NCBI RefSeq assembly: GCF_910592395.1
Contig: NC_088322.1
Span: 12,951,431-13,015,430, forward strand
Reading direction: 5' to 3'
Source: Lineus longissimus
Lineage: Eukaryota; Nemertea; Pilidiophora; Heteronemertea; Lineidae
DNA: 64,000 nucleotides
Below the pieces are notes generated by a model. It was given only the letters and a program-made list of their open reading frames with translations. It did not search any database and was not told where the DNA came from. Numbering within the stretch: the first letter of the stretch is position 1; each line of letters starts with the position of its first letter. The translations under genes and the position numbers were made by a program. This document shows positions 52,876-64,000 of this stretch, in pieces.

Positions 52876-53075
52876 CTTAGGGTAAAATAACTTGGGTTGT
52901 TCGTGGGAAAAGGGATCGTTGAACATTCTTTTATCAATTTGGCTTGGCAAATAAGGGATGTCATCGGGAAGATCATCTAGAAAAAAATGAACATGGTTCT
53001 TCGGGTCAAAGTCTATACGACTAATAACAGTACAGGAAAACATTTGAATGTTGTTGATTTCATACATCATTCTCC
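52876..53075 (-). CDS. Exon-like stretch, unidentified
   Basis: The acceptor CTGCTGTCAG and donor AAG|GTAAAA enclose 66 whole codons including FLDDLPDDIPYLPSQIDKRM and FSHEQPKLFYPK. The composition is protein-like and acidic. No family is recognised and no phase-compatible neighbour was confirmed. Confidence 0.35.
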
Positions 53076-56000
53076 CTGACAGCAGGTCAAAGCATAATGT
53101 TCTTAAATTATCTAAACATTTTAATATCATGATAAAAACTTACCCGTCCTTGTTCTCATGTTAAGAAGCTGAACTGGCACCGTTTCCATCATATTTAGGC
53201 CTATTCTTGTTTTATACCGCACAAAATCACAAAGGCAGTTATTCCAAAATGAACACCCGATGAATGGAGTACCAAACCTGTAATGCCTCTAATATTCTAT
53301 AAAAAAAATGTCGATATATTTCTCAATTCATGACATTGATCTTTCCCCCACTTGAATCATTGGGTTAGAACCCGTAATGCACACAATTCCCAGCTGCGAT
53401 CGGCTGGAACCCTCGAGAACTACTGCTGTTCGTGACACCGAGTGTGAATTTCAGGCATTTCGGATGGTACATGATATTGCAGTCTATGATAGCAGGACAT
53501 AGTTAAGTGACATACAGAGATATGCTGTGTTACTGTGTTACTGTTGGTTTAAGGGCGACATACACTTCTTACTAACCGCAGCAGAGCATTGGCTGGAATG
53601 TCAATGCTCGTCGTAACTCAACTAAACGATTAGCTATATCTCCCGGAAGTAGAGTCCATTGATCACATTCTTTTGTTACGAAAGGGTATTTCAATGTGAA
53701 TTAATATGGTCCACCATTATTATACAACAAGGAAGTGGGCCATTGGAATAAGCTTCCTGTTTAGTATAACAGGCTCTGCTTGTGACGCTCTTGTACACAG
53801 TGTGCTGTACATTACATGTACTATGTATGCCATGGCCATGAACGTGATTAGCTAACACTTGTCAGTCAATCTGTTCGACAAGCGATACATGGCACAACAT
53901 ATCATTGCCGTCTCTTTTTTCACAACTACTCTGACTCATTGTTGTCCTTTGTAGCAGCACATAAATGAGAGTCAGATGTATATTGCAGCTATATAATATC
54001 TCAGCATGTATAGTACACCGAGGTTCAATCTGAGAAATATAATTAGATGTGCAGCAAAGCACATGTATATATCGAACAGATATCATAACTGTTGTGTGGA
54101 CTTAATGATAGCCAAAGCTGACTGTTTGCAATATTATACGTTTTCTCGGTGACCAATGGTATGAACTATATACTTATTATTGCTCCGGAGCCCTAAGCGT
54201 TGAGCACGTTAAATTAAATAGATAGTCTTCATCGGTTGGGTAGCTCTTCCCGAAGTTATTGAACCAGATACACGAAAGAAAAAATCATGAAACATCCAAC
54301 GATCTCAGAATAGGCCTCAGGTGTATGCAGAATAACCTTTGCCACTGATACTGCCCAAAACATCACGAATGCCAATCTTTCCCCCTTAATGAAGGACAAT
54401 CACATAATATTTTACTTTATCTGAAACATTGCGTGCAGCCCAGTGTCAGACATACCCAGGCAAAGAATTAACGATGTATCAGCAAATGATTGGACTACTC
54501 CGTGATATACTCTTTTACACGTCCGTTCAGAACACACTGAAACCAATCAGATGAAATGTTTGCGGACATCCGTAACGATTTGGAGCATACAGTGCACCGT
54601 ATCGAAGACACAATTGTAATCACCAAAAAAGTGAATATTCCTAGTGGGTTCCTTGATGAACACGTTACTCTCGCTGAAACACTACGATGTCAAATGCACA
54701 ATACGGACAAATACGACATTCCTATCAACATTTCTATATTGAGATAAATTACACTAAATGAAAGCTAATTAATGGACCAAATGTTGCATCGCAGTCAGCA
54801 AGTGGCATGCTTTTAGCTGCCTGTCGAGTAGAAGCAGATAAACCTAGTTAATATGAGTGTTTTCCACTTGCACAGCATCGTATTTGTGGTAATCATAGTT
54901 TTTGATAGATGTAAATAAACCAGTTGGGAACAAGTTTGACAATGCGGCACGAACAGATCATTAATCGCGTTGATATGTCAAACCGAAATTGTGAAACCGG
55001 CCAACTCCAAATAATCTAAGTTCAAATCGAGCAGAAGAATGAAGCAATGATATCATGTGATATGTTGAAACCATTAAAGGCAGTGCTGGTGGAAAGGAAT
55101 CATCCGCATACATGCCGGCATCGTCCGCACTCACACATACTCACATAGTACAGCTGTCTACATAATTCTTCCGCTTATATATTTTGATGGAAACTTTGAA
55201 GACAACTGATAGCAAGTATACTACTTCAGATATCCTACAGGGAATGAAAAACTGCAGGATTTCATGGCGTAATGGCAGAAACTGGCTGTGATAAACGAGT
55301 CAGTTTCCTCTTTTATGCTTTAAAAAGACGGCAGAGTTGAAGCAAAATGAAACCGAGAAAAAACTTCAGAGCAAGACTGCACGGGTGGATAAAATTGTCT
55401 TGTAATGTATTATGGAATTCTATGTCTTTTGAGTCTTTTTACTGATGTGGCGTGAGACCTCAACAGACGAGCAGATCATATTTTGCTACAATAGTGAAAT
55501 CGAGTAAACAGTAACGAAACACAATATTGGCATTGCTTAATTCCATTACAATTTTTTTCATGTGAGCTATGAATTTTCAGAGAAACTCCGTGAATGTAGT
55601 TGTGGGTCATTGAACGTTTTACAGAATTTCGGTAGTTTGTGCATCGAAAAGAACACTCAGGATCATTTGCAAAGGAATCCTCCCCGGTCCAATAAGCCTC
55701 CTACTGGCTTTCGGCAGCAGCGCTAATTGGCCGCGCAATGACCCAAATGTGCCCCCGCAAGACTCACAACGTGAGGGAGGAGGGCCAGTAAATCAGTCGG
55801 CGCCATTTCACCTCTGACAACAAACAAACACAACTTTCAAAAGATATTTTCTCGTTCTCATCGCTCCCGCCCAAAAAAATTGATTGTCCATTTCATGCAC
55901 AGGAAATCTAGCCATATCATCACTTTTATTAATCCGATTACGGTGTCCCATTGAAGTTGCTGATGCGAACTGCATGCCACTCAAAAAACAATACGGTGTC

Positions 56001-57100
56001 CCCTAAGACTTTATAATGTGCAATGATCATGTTACTGGAATTCCTAATGTTACTGAAACTTCCAAAAGTTCCATTAATGGCAAATGATCTTTGTTCTAAC
56101 TACGTTTTCACGCTCTAGTATCGCACAAATTACCTAAAAAAGCATTGTTTAAATGCGGTCACCCACTTGCAGCTAGGACGGTATCGATCATCCGGTATTC
56201 TGGGAATTTTTAGTCGAAATGATCGCATGTCTTTTGGCATAGTCCACAAGAATAGCCATGTGAAACAATAGGAATATGCAGGTATCTTGCTTCCACTTCT
56301 CGCAGATCTGAAAGGTTAGCCTACACTGGCCCTTCGCTGGCCCTAATTAGTAGGCCCTCGCTTGCTTTAATTTGGCATTGTCGGAGTCTTTGCCCTGGCA
56401 TTGTCTGGTGAAGACAAAATTTAGAAACGAGGTTGACAACGGCACAATAAGATGCAAACGAAGTCGATGACAACTCCCAGATCTTAATGCCAAAATGATG
56501 GCCAGTAGGTCGACCAAATTTAATCTATATGGTGCGGAATTTTTCTGCATATCCCTCGAAAATATTGATTGGCAGACCCGGCAAGCCTCAACAGGATCAG
56601 AGTGTAGTCGCAATGAGTGCAGCATGTAGACATTATCGACTGGTCTGCAAGAAACGCTGCTTTAAGCGAAACTATGGAGACATCTTCCAATACTAACTTG
56701 AACTAAGGTTATCCAAATAAAGAATCATTTTCAGAGACCTCTTGCTATTTGGGCGAATTGCAACCGTTCGTCCGGCGAGATAATTTGTCCCGATTCCTTT
56801 TTCCTTCGGATGTTAGTCACGTGAGTCCATAATTTAATTTCTGCCCTGACGACATTATCGTCTGTATCTTGAATCTTGTTAGGACGATACTTGATGTTTT
56901 AATATTCTCGAGAAGCATCCATAAATAGCGAAGCGCCACACAAGGTCCGAAATTCTGAATTTCGTAGCCTGCTATGGGCAGCATTCATGTTTGAATGATA
57001 ACTGCATCACCAAGCGCGTAAGCTGATGTATGTAAGTCATTATTTTAAGCAGATATATAATGATGGTTTGAACAGACATTGCATGCGTACATGTACTCAC

Positions 57101-57240
57101 GTCTTTGACTTAACTGCCAGTGCACATGAGCGATTCAGCTTGATTTGCTTGTTAATACAATAAAAAGTGGCATCGTGCTCTGGGGACACAATCACTCCAT
57201 CAGTAGTGTCAGTCTTTTCAAATAGCGCCATCGAAAATCT
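57101..57240 (-). CDS. Exon-like stretch, unidentified (acceptor end approximate)
   Basis: The open frame contains TDGVIVSPEHDATFYC and KLNRSCALAVKSKT and ends at a strong donor AC|GTGAGT. The acceptor is not clear. The sequence reads like an extracellular protein segment, but I cannot name it. Confidence 0.3.
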
Positions 57241-57822
57241 TACATGGTTGCAAATTGCTTGATAGGCTCCCCAAAGGGGCAATTACGAGGCATGGCAAAG
57301 ATGTGATTGATTAAAATTTGCGGTGGCACATAGGCGTTGTTCATATATTTACTCTGCCTTTATCGTTGCCTTCGCTGCGGAGACATTTCAATAGCAAGCG
57401 TGGTCCATTACAAAGGAAGGCAGAGATCGAAGAACGGTTGCTACCAGAACAAATATCTAGTAAAAGATGAAGAAATGTATCTCATTTGACACTTGCGTTG
57501 GGGAAATGACCAGGGATAGACCTAAATATCTGGAATGAGGATGCGTTTTGCTCTAATGCTGGATAACACTTTTATCTCTACTGACCTGTTACCATCCACA
57601 ATGTAATTTTAAGATTACGAAAGTCGACCAAAACAACGCCCCGCACAGCTTTCTGTCTGGAGTCGAGATCGATTTTCCTGATACCAGATAGCAGGCAAAT
57701 ATTATATTAGCTTTTGTCAATTGCTCGATCAATACTCTTCATAACTTTTGACGACCTAACGGTCGAGGTGATAAGAGAGAAATAATCCCGACATATGATT
57801 ATATAATCCAGCTTCAACAACA

Positions 57823-57852
57823 AAGGTCTCTGCTACTGGTAGCGGAGACCTT
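57823..57852. repeat. Near-perfect hairpin
   Basis: AAGGTCTCTGCTAC is followed by TG and then its near-exact reverse complement GTAGCGGAGACCTT, with one T-G wobble. No T run follows. It could be cruciform-forming DNA or an RNA hairpin. Confidence 0.5.
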
Positions 57853-59475
57853 CTATCAAACCTTCTTTTACACAGAAGTGTGGATTTCAAACTGGTGCAT
57901 TCTGTGTAATCATGTGTGGACTCAATGTTACATTGGGTTTTGTTTTAAATGCTTGGGATGCGTGCAAACATATACTTAGGAAGTTGTGACCTTCATCCAA
58001 CAAAGATGAATTTAGTATTTCAATTATGAGTGTCGGCATCCAAATGCACAACAACCATTCTATGGTTTTGCGATCTGGGTTTCCGTTTTATTATAGCTTG
58101 ACATCTTTGCCAACTGATGAATGATTTTGACCTGAGTATCAGTACCTCTAACATACCGCAAAAAAATAGCTTGACGTTTTCAAAGCCAGCGAAGAACCAT
58201 CACAGCTTATTCATATTTTCGTATTTCTGGTTTTAGTCTAGCATGCGCCATGAAATGCCATTCTAGATCGATTTGCAGGGAACATACTCCTTTAGTTGGC
58301 ATGTAGGCAACACATCAATTGTGATAGATCACTTCGCTAATGATTTCAGGCACGATTCGTTTTCAGTGTAAGTGATTTTCCAAATTCGTGGCGAGAGTCG
58401 ACACGGATTAACACTTATTAGGAAAATTATAGTATTCTGATGATTAATCATGTACAGGTAACTTAGATATATAGGAAAAGGAAAAAAGGAAATAGTCTAT
58501 AAAATATATATATATAAGTAATAGGAACATCTTTCTCAACTGAAATAATAAATAAATAAAGTTTATTGCCTCCTAAAAGGAGAATAGAAACTACAGTTAT
58601 ACAACACGTTACACACAAACAGCATTTAAAATGATGTAGAAGTTAAGTTAAAAGGCCTTTAACATAAGCTTTGTAAGCTTGAACGATCGTTGCTGAGATA
58701 TGGCGCTAGAGTTATGAGCCATCCCCTTCTTACGCAGGCGTACCAGTCTAAGACGTAGCAGGGGTAGAGGTTTTCGTTCAAATTAACATGGCTGGAAGGC
58801 ATTTAGCTGACAATGTACATGTACATGTATCTTGATTTGACCTTGCGCATGTGTCCCTGAGGTGACATTATGTTGCTTCATTACTTGCTGAAATACCAAG
58901 GGCAAACTTTCCGGCCAAACTGATTCTGTATGACATGATATGTAATAGCTTCTCGTCCCCTCGATCGGTCGGATTATTGATCATTTTGTATACTGACTGG
59001 ACCTAAACAACAGTTGATTGGTTGAAGAAGTTGCGCATATACATAAATTGCGAGCTGCCACTTCTAATGGTATCCCCTCGGGGTAAACGTCGAATGCGAT
59101 AAATATAACGTCCTTGAAAGTGGCGGAAGATTTTTATGTTCCAATGTCCTAATCCTCGCATGCAGTAGCCACCATCCATTAATAACTGCGACACCATTTT
59201 CCAAGCGTCTTCGACTATACCGCGCAGTTTTCACCTGAAACAAACGTTCGCTGAGCCATCCAGGTCCCAAGATGAGCTCAATACATTCCATTATTGGATA
59301 TGTCCTGGAAAACTGGGGCCCGTTCCTGTTCAATTACGGTGAGCTTGAACCTTGTCTTGCCTCTCATATGTATCACGTTTGGACATCGTCAGTACTTACG
59401 GGGAGATGTGTTGCTTGATATTGGGACATTCGAGTGAGCACTTTCATTGGATAGCGTTATTGTCTGCGTCGTAAA

Positions 59476-59611
59476 GGATCGAGGATCAATATGATAAATG
59501 TTTTAGCAAGGTAAACGTACTGAGGATTCGTTCGTTGCCGAAATGATCGAGGAGAAATTTGATAAATGTTCCAGCAAAGTTAACATACTGATGATCGGTT
59601 AGTTGCCGATA
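59476..59611 (+). repeat. Two-copy tandem repeat, 68-bp unit
   Basis: Units begin GGATCGAGG (59476) and TGATCGAGG (59544). Both contain TTGATAAATGTT or TATGATAAATGTT, AGCAA, a GTAAACGTACTGA/GTTAACATACTGA block and GTTGCCGA. Confidence 0.65.
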
Positions 59612-62600
59612 TAGTTGCCGGGTCTATTAGGAAAATATCAGTCATACTTGAAGACAGTCCAGTACACGACAAAAGAAACCGTGAAAAAAGTTATCCATTC
59701 ATGAGCTTATGACAGAGTCCAACTGAAACCTCAAAACGTAACGGGACAAAAGGATGCCGTTGGATTTTATCAACGTTTTCTGCCCTACTTACCCTTAAAT
59801 CTTGTTCAATGCTGCAGTACTTCGTCATAAACAACTGGCCAAAAGTCCCAAGTCCTGATTGCCGCCTTTCGAAGCTGGGGATTCCTTCAGAAGACACTAT
59901 GTTAGACATGTTGTATCCTGTCTGGTATTGCATATGATACCTTGCCACTTATCCTAGAACTTAAGTCATTATCATGATTATTGCGCTGAAGATATCATTC
60001 GCCAAATGCTTCACATTTCCACATTTTAGTCTCTGTTGTAATCATGCTTTTCGACACTTAGCTTTATTAATGACACGGGACTTAACAAATGATAATTCCA
60101 TTAATTAAAAAACTGCAAAGAAGTCACTAATGAAATCCACGATGAATGAGCTAATGTCAAATCAATGCTGACGTAATAAAAGTTGCAGGGTAAGTTATCA
60201 ATTATCAGACAAGCCAGGTCTTGTCTCTATCGTCAACCAAGCCAACATTAGTGAGCTTACAAAACCGTCCGGTATGGACAACGACTATACTTGTACATTT
60301 AGCAGAAATTCACCGTGTAGACGAACGATATACCTTGCAAAACTATGTAAAACTGTAACTAAAGTTGCCATTCGAGATCTTGAAAAACTTGACCAAATTG
60401 AGATTGATGTAGCCATTCGACATCGGATTTAACATGCTTATCCTCCAGTACACAGACTCGGAACAACTGGAAAACTATACTATACAAATGGCAAGTATCC
60501 AGGCTGGCCTAAAACATGCATGACAGGCTACTCACCTAACATTTCGAAGCACCAACGTGTAGAGGGGCCGTGTATTCGGAATTCGATCGCCATCTAAAAG
60601 CATCCGAACACTTCATGACAAGGTTTCAATAATACAATAGCTCGTTTTGCAAAGTGTATTGTTAATCAACTCTCCATGGTCACTTGCTGGTTTCAAATGA
60701 ATCTTTCAGTGACTGCTTTTTCAACAACAACACTTTGTCTCTCACACAACCCTGCTGATGGGTTGGTTTTTACGAGCTATATCGTAACACACAAAATTAA
60801 TGAATTATGTCACAACAGAAACGTGCATGTAGTTTCATGTTATCATGCAGCGTCAAGCCTGGTAAGAATACTCCTCATCGGACCGATCTAACAAAGTGTC
60901 TGCCAAGAAATTAATATTAGCCACTGGCCTTATGAAGGTGAAAAAAGAGTACACAAATCGGAAGCTCAAAGTCTTTCGAGAGATCTAATTGCGTCCCTGT
61001 TTGCTGAGAAGGTTGGTAGGAACTGGTTATGGTCCGAAGAGGCAGGACATAAAGGACATTTAGGCAGTGTAATCAACAACCTAATGATGATGGATAAGCC
61101 TAGATTGGGCTGCTTTCTAACCATTGATGACGTTTGTATTCAGATCACACCTGTCCAATAGTTTCCATGGCAATAGATAACCGTTTCAATGCCATTAATA
61201 CGGAGAAGCTGTTTTCGGCTACTCCGTTCGACCATCAACTTTGGGGCTGTTGCATGCGGTAATGTGGATAAGGAAATAAAGCATCAATACTTGTTGTTGT
61301 CATCGAAAAAAATACCGCCTGCTGATGTAGACTGCAGGAAATATAGCTAAAAATCATGCTAATAGATATTGTACCTTGATGTAAAAAATACGAAATCGAA
61401 CTAGACTGCTGTCTTAAGTATTCGCCCATCACTAAGCTTACGTTAACGCAACTGGAGGTAGCTTTTCAAAACGCCAACACGAGCGACATGATCACGATGT
61501 CGAATAACGGGATAGGTAATTAAACGTCAGGAGCAGAGCATCTCTAATCTGGAGTAAATGCTCTAGTTATTGCAGCCAAGTCCATGTAATCCCTCTTGAA
61601 GTGATGTACATGGCAGGATAGGACCAGAGTAGATAAGACCACATATTTGCCTGCACCACTGACAACTTATGGGCTCCATACGAGCATTGGTGGTACATTT
61701 ACAGCTCGCTCTCCGTCCCTTTCACTCGCTCTCCCGGCTCCATTTTTGTCTTTTTGTTGAATAAATTCATCCGATCGATCGTTTCCAGGCCGACTGTAGA
61801 TGAGAATTGCACCAGACCAAATTGTTTATTTTTTTCTCGGTGAACATTTTCTGGGGGAGACGGGACGAGACGGCACATTACTATTATCTCTGCAGAAAGC
61901 TTTAAAATGGCGACGGGGGACATCTGCACGCCATTATGTGTTGTTTTTTTTCTTGCAGTCTGACATGGAGTGTCAATATATTCTCAGCGGGGGAATTGTT
62001 GCTCTTTTACATTCTCTTGTGAAGATATATGATTGGTGAAACATAATAAGTGCCAGAAGAAACCCATTTGTGAGGGACCACTGTATGAACCCCTGAGGAT
62101 TTATCATCTCTGTTGGAAGATAGCATCACTTCAGTATATTGCATCATGGCAATGACCGTCTTGATTAAACCTTGATTAAATATATTTTAACTAATCAAGA
62201 ATCATGGAGCGATGCGTGGTGCAGTATGCTGTTTCACCTGCATCGCATTTTTTCTGAGGCATTACTGCAGCAATGTATGTGAGGTAGACCAGAAAGTTGG
62301 CTTGGAGGAGGCGTAGTTCTCATTTATTTTTTATTTTTATTTTATTGTATTCAACCCCATCTATCAATCGCGAGTTGTCCTCAACCCCTCAAAACAACAC
62401 TATTGATTAGCTTTTCACCAATATTCAAAACATAAACTTCCGCAAATCCCTGTGAGACCAATTTTCACACTAATCACTGTCGTCAGTATTAATAAAACTT
62501 TCAGAGTTGCTGCATTATCCATGGTATCCGTGGCTGGAAGAGAGCTTGAACTCTCACGACATCATAAGGGGTGGGGTATGAGGCGAGACGGTAGGCAAAA

Positions 62601-64000
62601 AGTTACGTTTTGGCAGAAACTTAATGTCTCATGCAATCAAATTGAGTTTATGAGCGATGTGCTGATCAAGTGATGCGGCAGCAGAAACTATAGTGTTTCA
62701 CGTTATACCAATGTTTTTATGCGGTCTTTGCAGCCAGATACGAGTGTAATAGATCACCATCACTGAACGTGCTATGCACAATGATGGTGATTGTAACTGT
62801 GAAATTAGCATCATATGGTTGAATGAAACCACTCTCAAAGGGATTTGCTCCCATTCGTGTCGGGTTTACGAGTGATGTGCTTTTCAACAACGGAAAAACC
62901 GCAAATGTGGATGATAGATGTGATGAACAGAAGCTCAGTTAAAGGGTTGTTTTCAATACATTCGTTGAGAGGGTTAAGTTGGCAAAGAAGTGCGGGACAC
63001 GCCCAAGCTCAGCAAGGCGTAAAGCATCAAATCTACAGAAATCTGCTGATCGCGTGAAAAACAAAGCAGAGTCGTTCTGTAAGTAAACCAAGTTACCATC
63101 TGGCCCAATATGCTTGATAATAATACTGATGTATACGATATATATTGGCATTGCTCATAAGGTGTCGATGCTTACTCAATTATCGACATCGATGATTACG
63201 AAGAACAATCTGAGACTAGCTTGTTCTGGGCAATACGGGGGGGAAACTGGAATATGTACACTCTTGTGGAGTGGTCTTTGAGAAGGACGGTGACTCAGAA
63301 TTTTTCCGAGATGGGGCTCACTGGGATAAGAAAAAGTTTTGCTCAAGGAAACCGATTTGCTTGTACTAAGCTCCGTGTGAATGGAATGCAAACGTGGCTG
63401 TTATCAAAAGATACCAGAGAATATAATTATACCCTACCGTTGTCACCGATGTGTTAGAGTGGTGTCCGCGTCCATCAACTAATCCAGGAAAACCAAACGC
63501 CCCTATTCCAATAGAGGATATCCTTTTACGGGTAGTCTGTTTCACAGAGGAGAACACCATTTCAAAGAAATGAACAGTGTTCCGAATATGCTTGCCATAC
63601 CAAGAGTCGCTGAGATCATCTGAATGATCATGTAACTGTATTAACAGTTAATGAATTGGTCGGATGCCAGCGCTGATTTTGTCAATTAGTTACAGTTTAT
63701 AACAGAATATGTATTGTCATCACATCTAGAGAGCATTAACCTAATAAATCAATTACTTTCATGAATAATGTTAAACCCCGATTTCGGCCCGATTAGGCAA
63801 ATAAGTTAGCAGTCTGATCGGAAGCATAACCTGGATATCAAAGCTTTACCTCCCATGACATGTTGCTCTAGGAGTCCAGATTTACGTCTTGTGGCTGTCA
63901 GAGTGGCGCGGTTGAAAGACCAATGCTCTACATTAATATAAAAGTGTGTCATCTCTTGATGTGAGGTTGTGGGTGCATTCCTGGCCAGGTCGAATCACTT

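Larger units (their letters stand above)
53076..64000. other. Mostly non-coding stretch with scattered exon-like frames
   Basis: Apart from the stretch at 57.1-57.24 kb, an open frame near 59948-59790 (minus) ends at the strong donor AGG|GTAAGT after SIEQDLR. Another near 59300-59235 (minus, TYPIMECIELILGPGWLSER) lies between acceptor- and donor-like sites. Their phases do not join, so no gene model is offered. An AT-rich (AAAT)n run lies near 58539-58560. Nothing is supported from 60 to 64 kb. Confidence 0.4.

Noticed and set aside
59235-59948. Joining two exon-like stretches at 59.9-59.8 and 59.3-59.2 kb into one gene
   Set aside because: The first ends in phase 0 (AGG|GTAAGT) and the second must start in phase 2, so they cannot be adjacent exons.
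1-64000. CRISPR arrays, operons, bacterial promoters or defence systems
   Set aside because: The window is eukaryotic; no regularly spaced repeats or tightly packed intronless genes were seen outside the retrotransposon.

Overview
The window looks like nuclear DNA from an animal, most likely a marine invertebrate. Genes are split into many short exons with GT/AG introns, the gaps between genes are AT-rich, both recognisable genes belong to animal ion-channel families, and a GC-rich DIRS-type retrotransposon is present. I cannot name the species; lancelet, echinoderm, mollusc and other groups all remain possible. Nothing bacterial is present. All gene models below were built by hand from splice sites, reading-frame phase and family motifs.

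Region 1-21.8 kb is mostly non-coding: decayed repeats, a tRNA-like sequence (about 9.55 kb), a short candidate terminal exon on the minus strand (10.4 kb), a possible retroelement-protease remnant (19.1-19.3 kb) and a broken hydrophobic ORF (20.1-20.8 kb).

Region 21.8-35.65 kb (minus strand) holds a complete DEG/ENaC sodium-channel gene. It has ten coding exons, every exon junction keeps phase, and the product is 930 residues. It carries all the family hallmarks: the HG motif, TM1, the FPxxTLCN motif, the Cys-rich ectodomain and the GAS filter in TM2. It also has an insertion of about 450 residues between the knuckle helix and the last ectodomain strand, mostly encoded by one 1217-nt exon. 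Its eighth intron contains a 6.57-kb DIRS element (23164-29735) with inverted terminal repeats, an internal complementary region, and Gag-like, RT-RNase H and tyrosine-recombinase ORFs. The element sits eight bases inside the 5' splice site.

Region 38.2-49.9 kb (minus strand) holds a pentameric ligand-gated ion channel whose introns are all phase 0. It lacks both Cys-loop cysteines and has a very short M3-M4 loop. The exon carrying the end of M1, the pore-lining M2 and the M2-M3 linker is present twice in tandem. The two copies have equal length and phase, so they are probably mutually exclusive; they differ at pore position 2' (Gln versus Lys). Two candidate terminal exons encode different cytoplasmic tails.

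Region 49.9-64 kb contains several exon-like open stretches on the minus strand, including one resembling part of a VWA domain and one with a Cys pattern like half of a Lin12/Notch repeat. I could not join them into a gene. The two channel genes lie head to tail about 2.6 kb apart. Whether they work together cannot be told from sequence.
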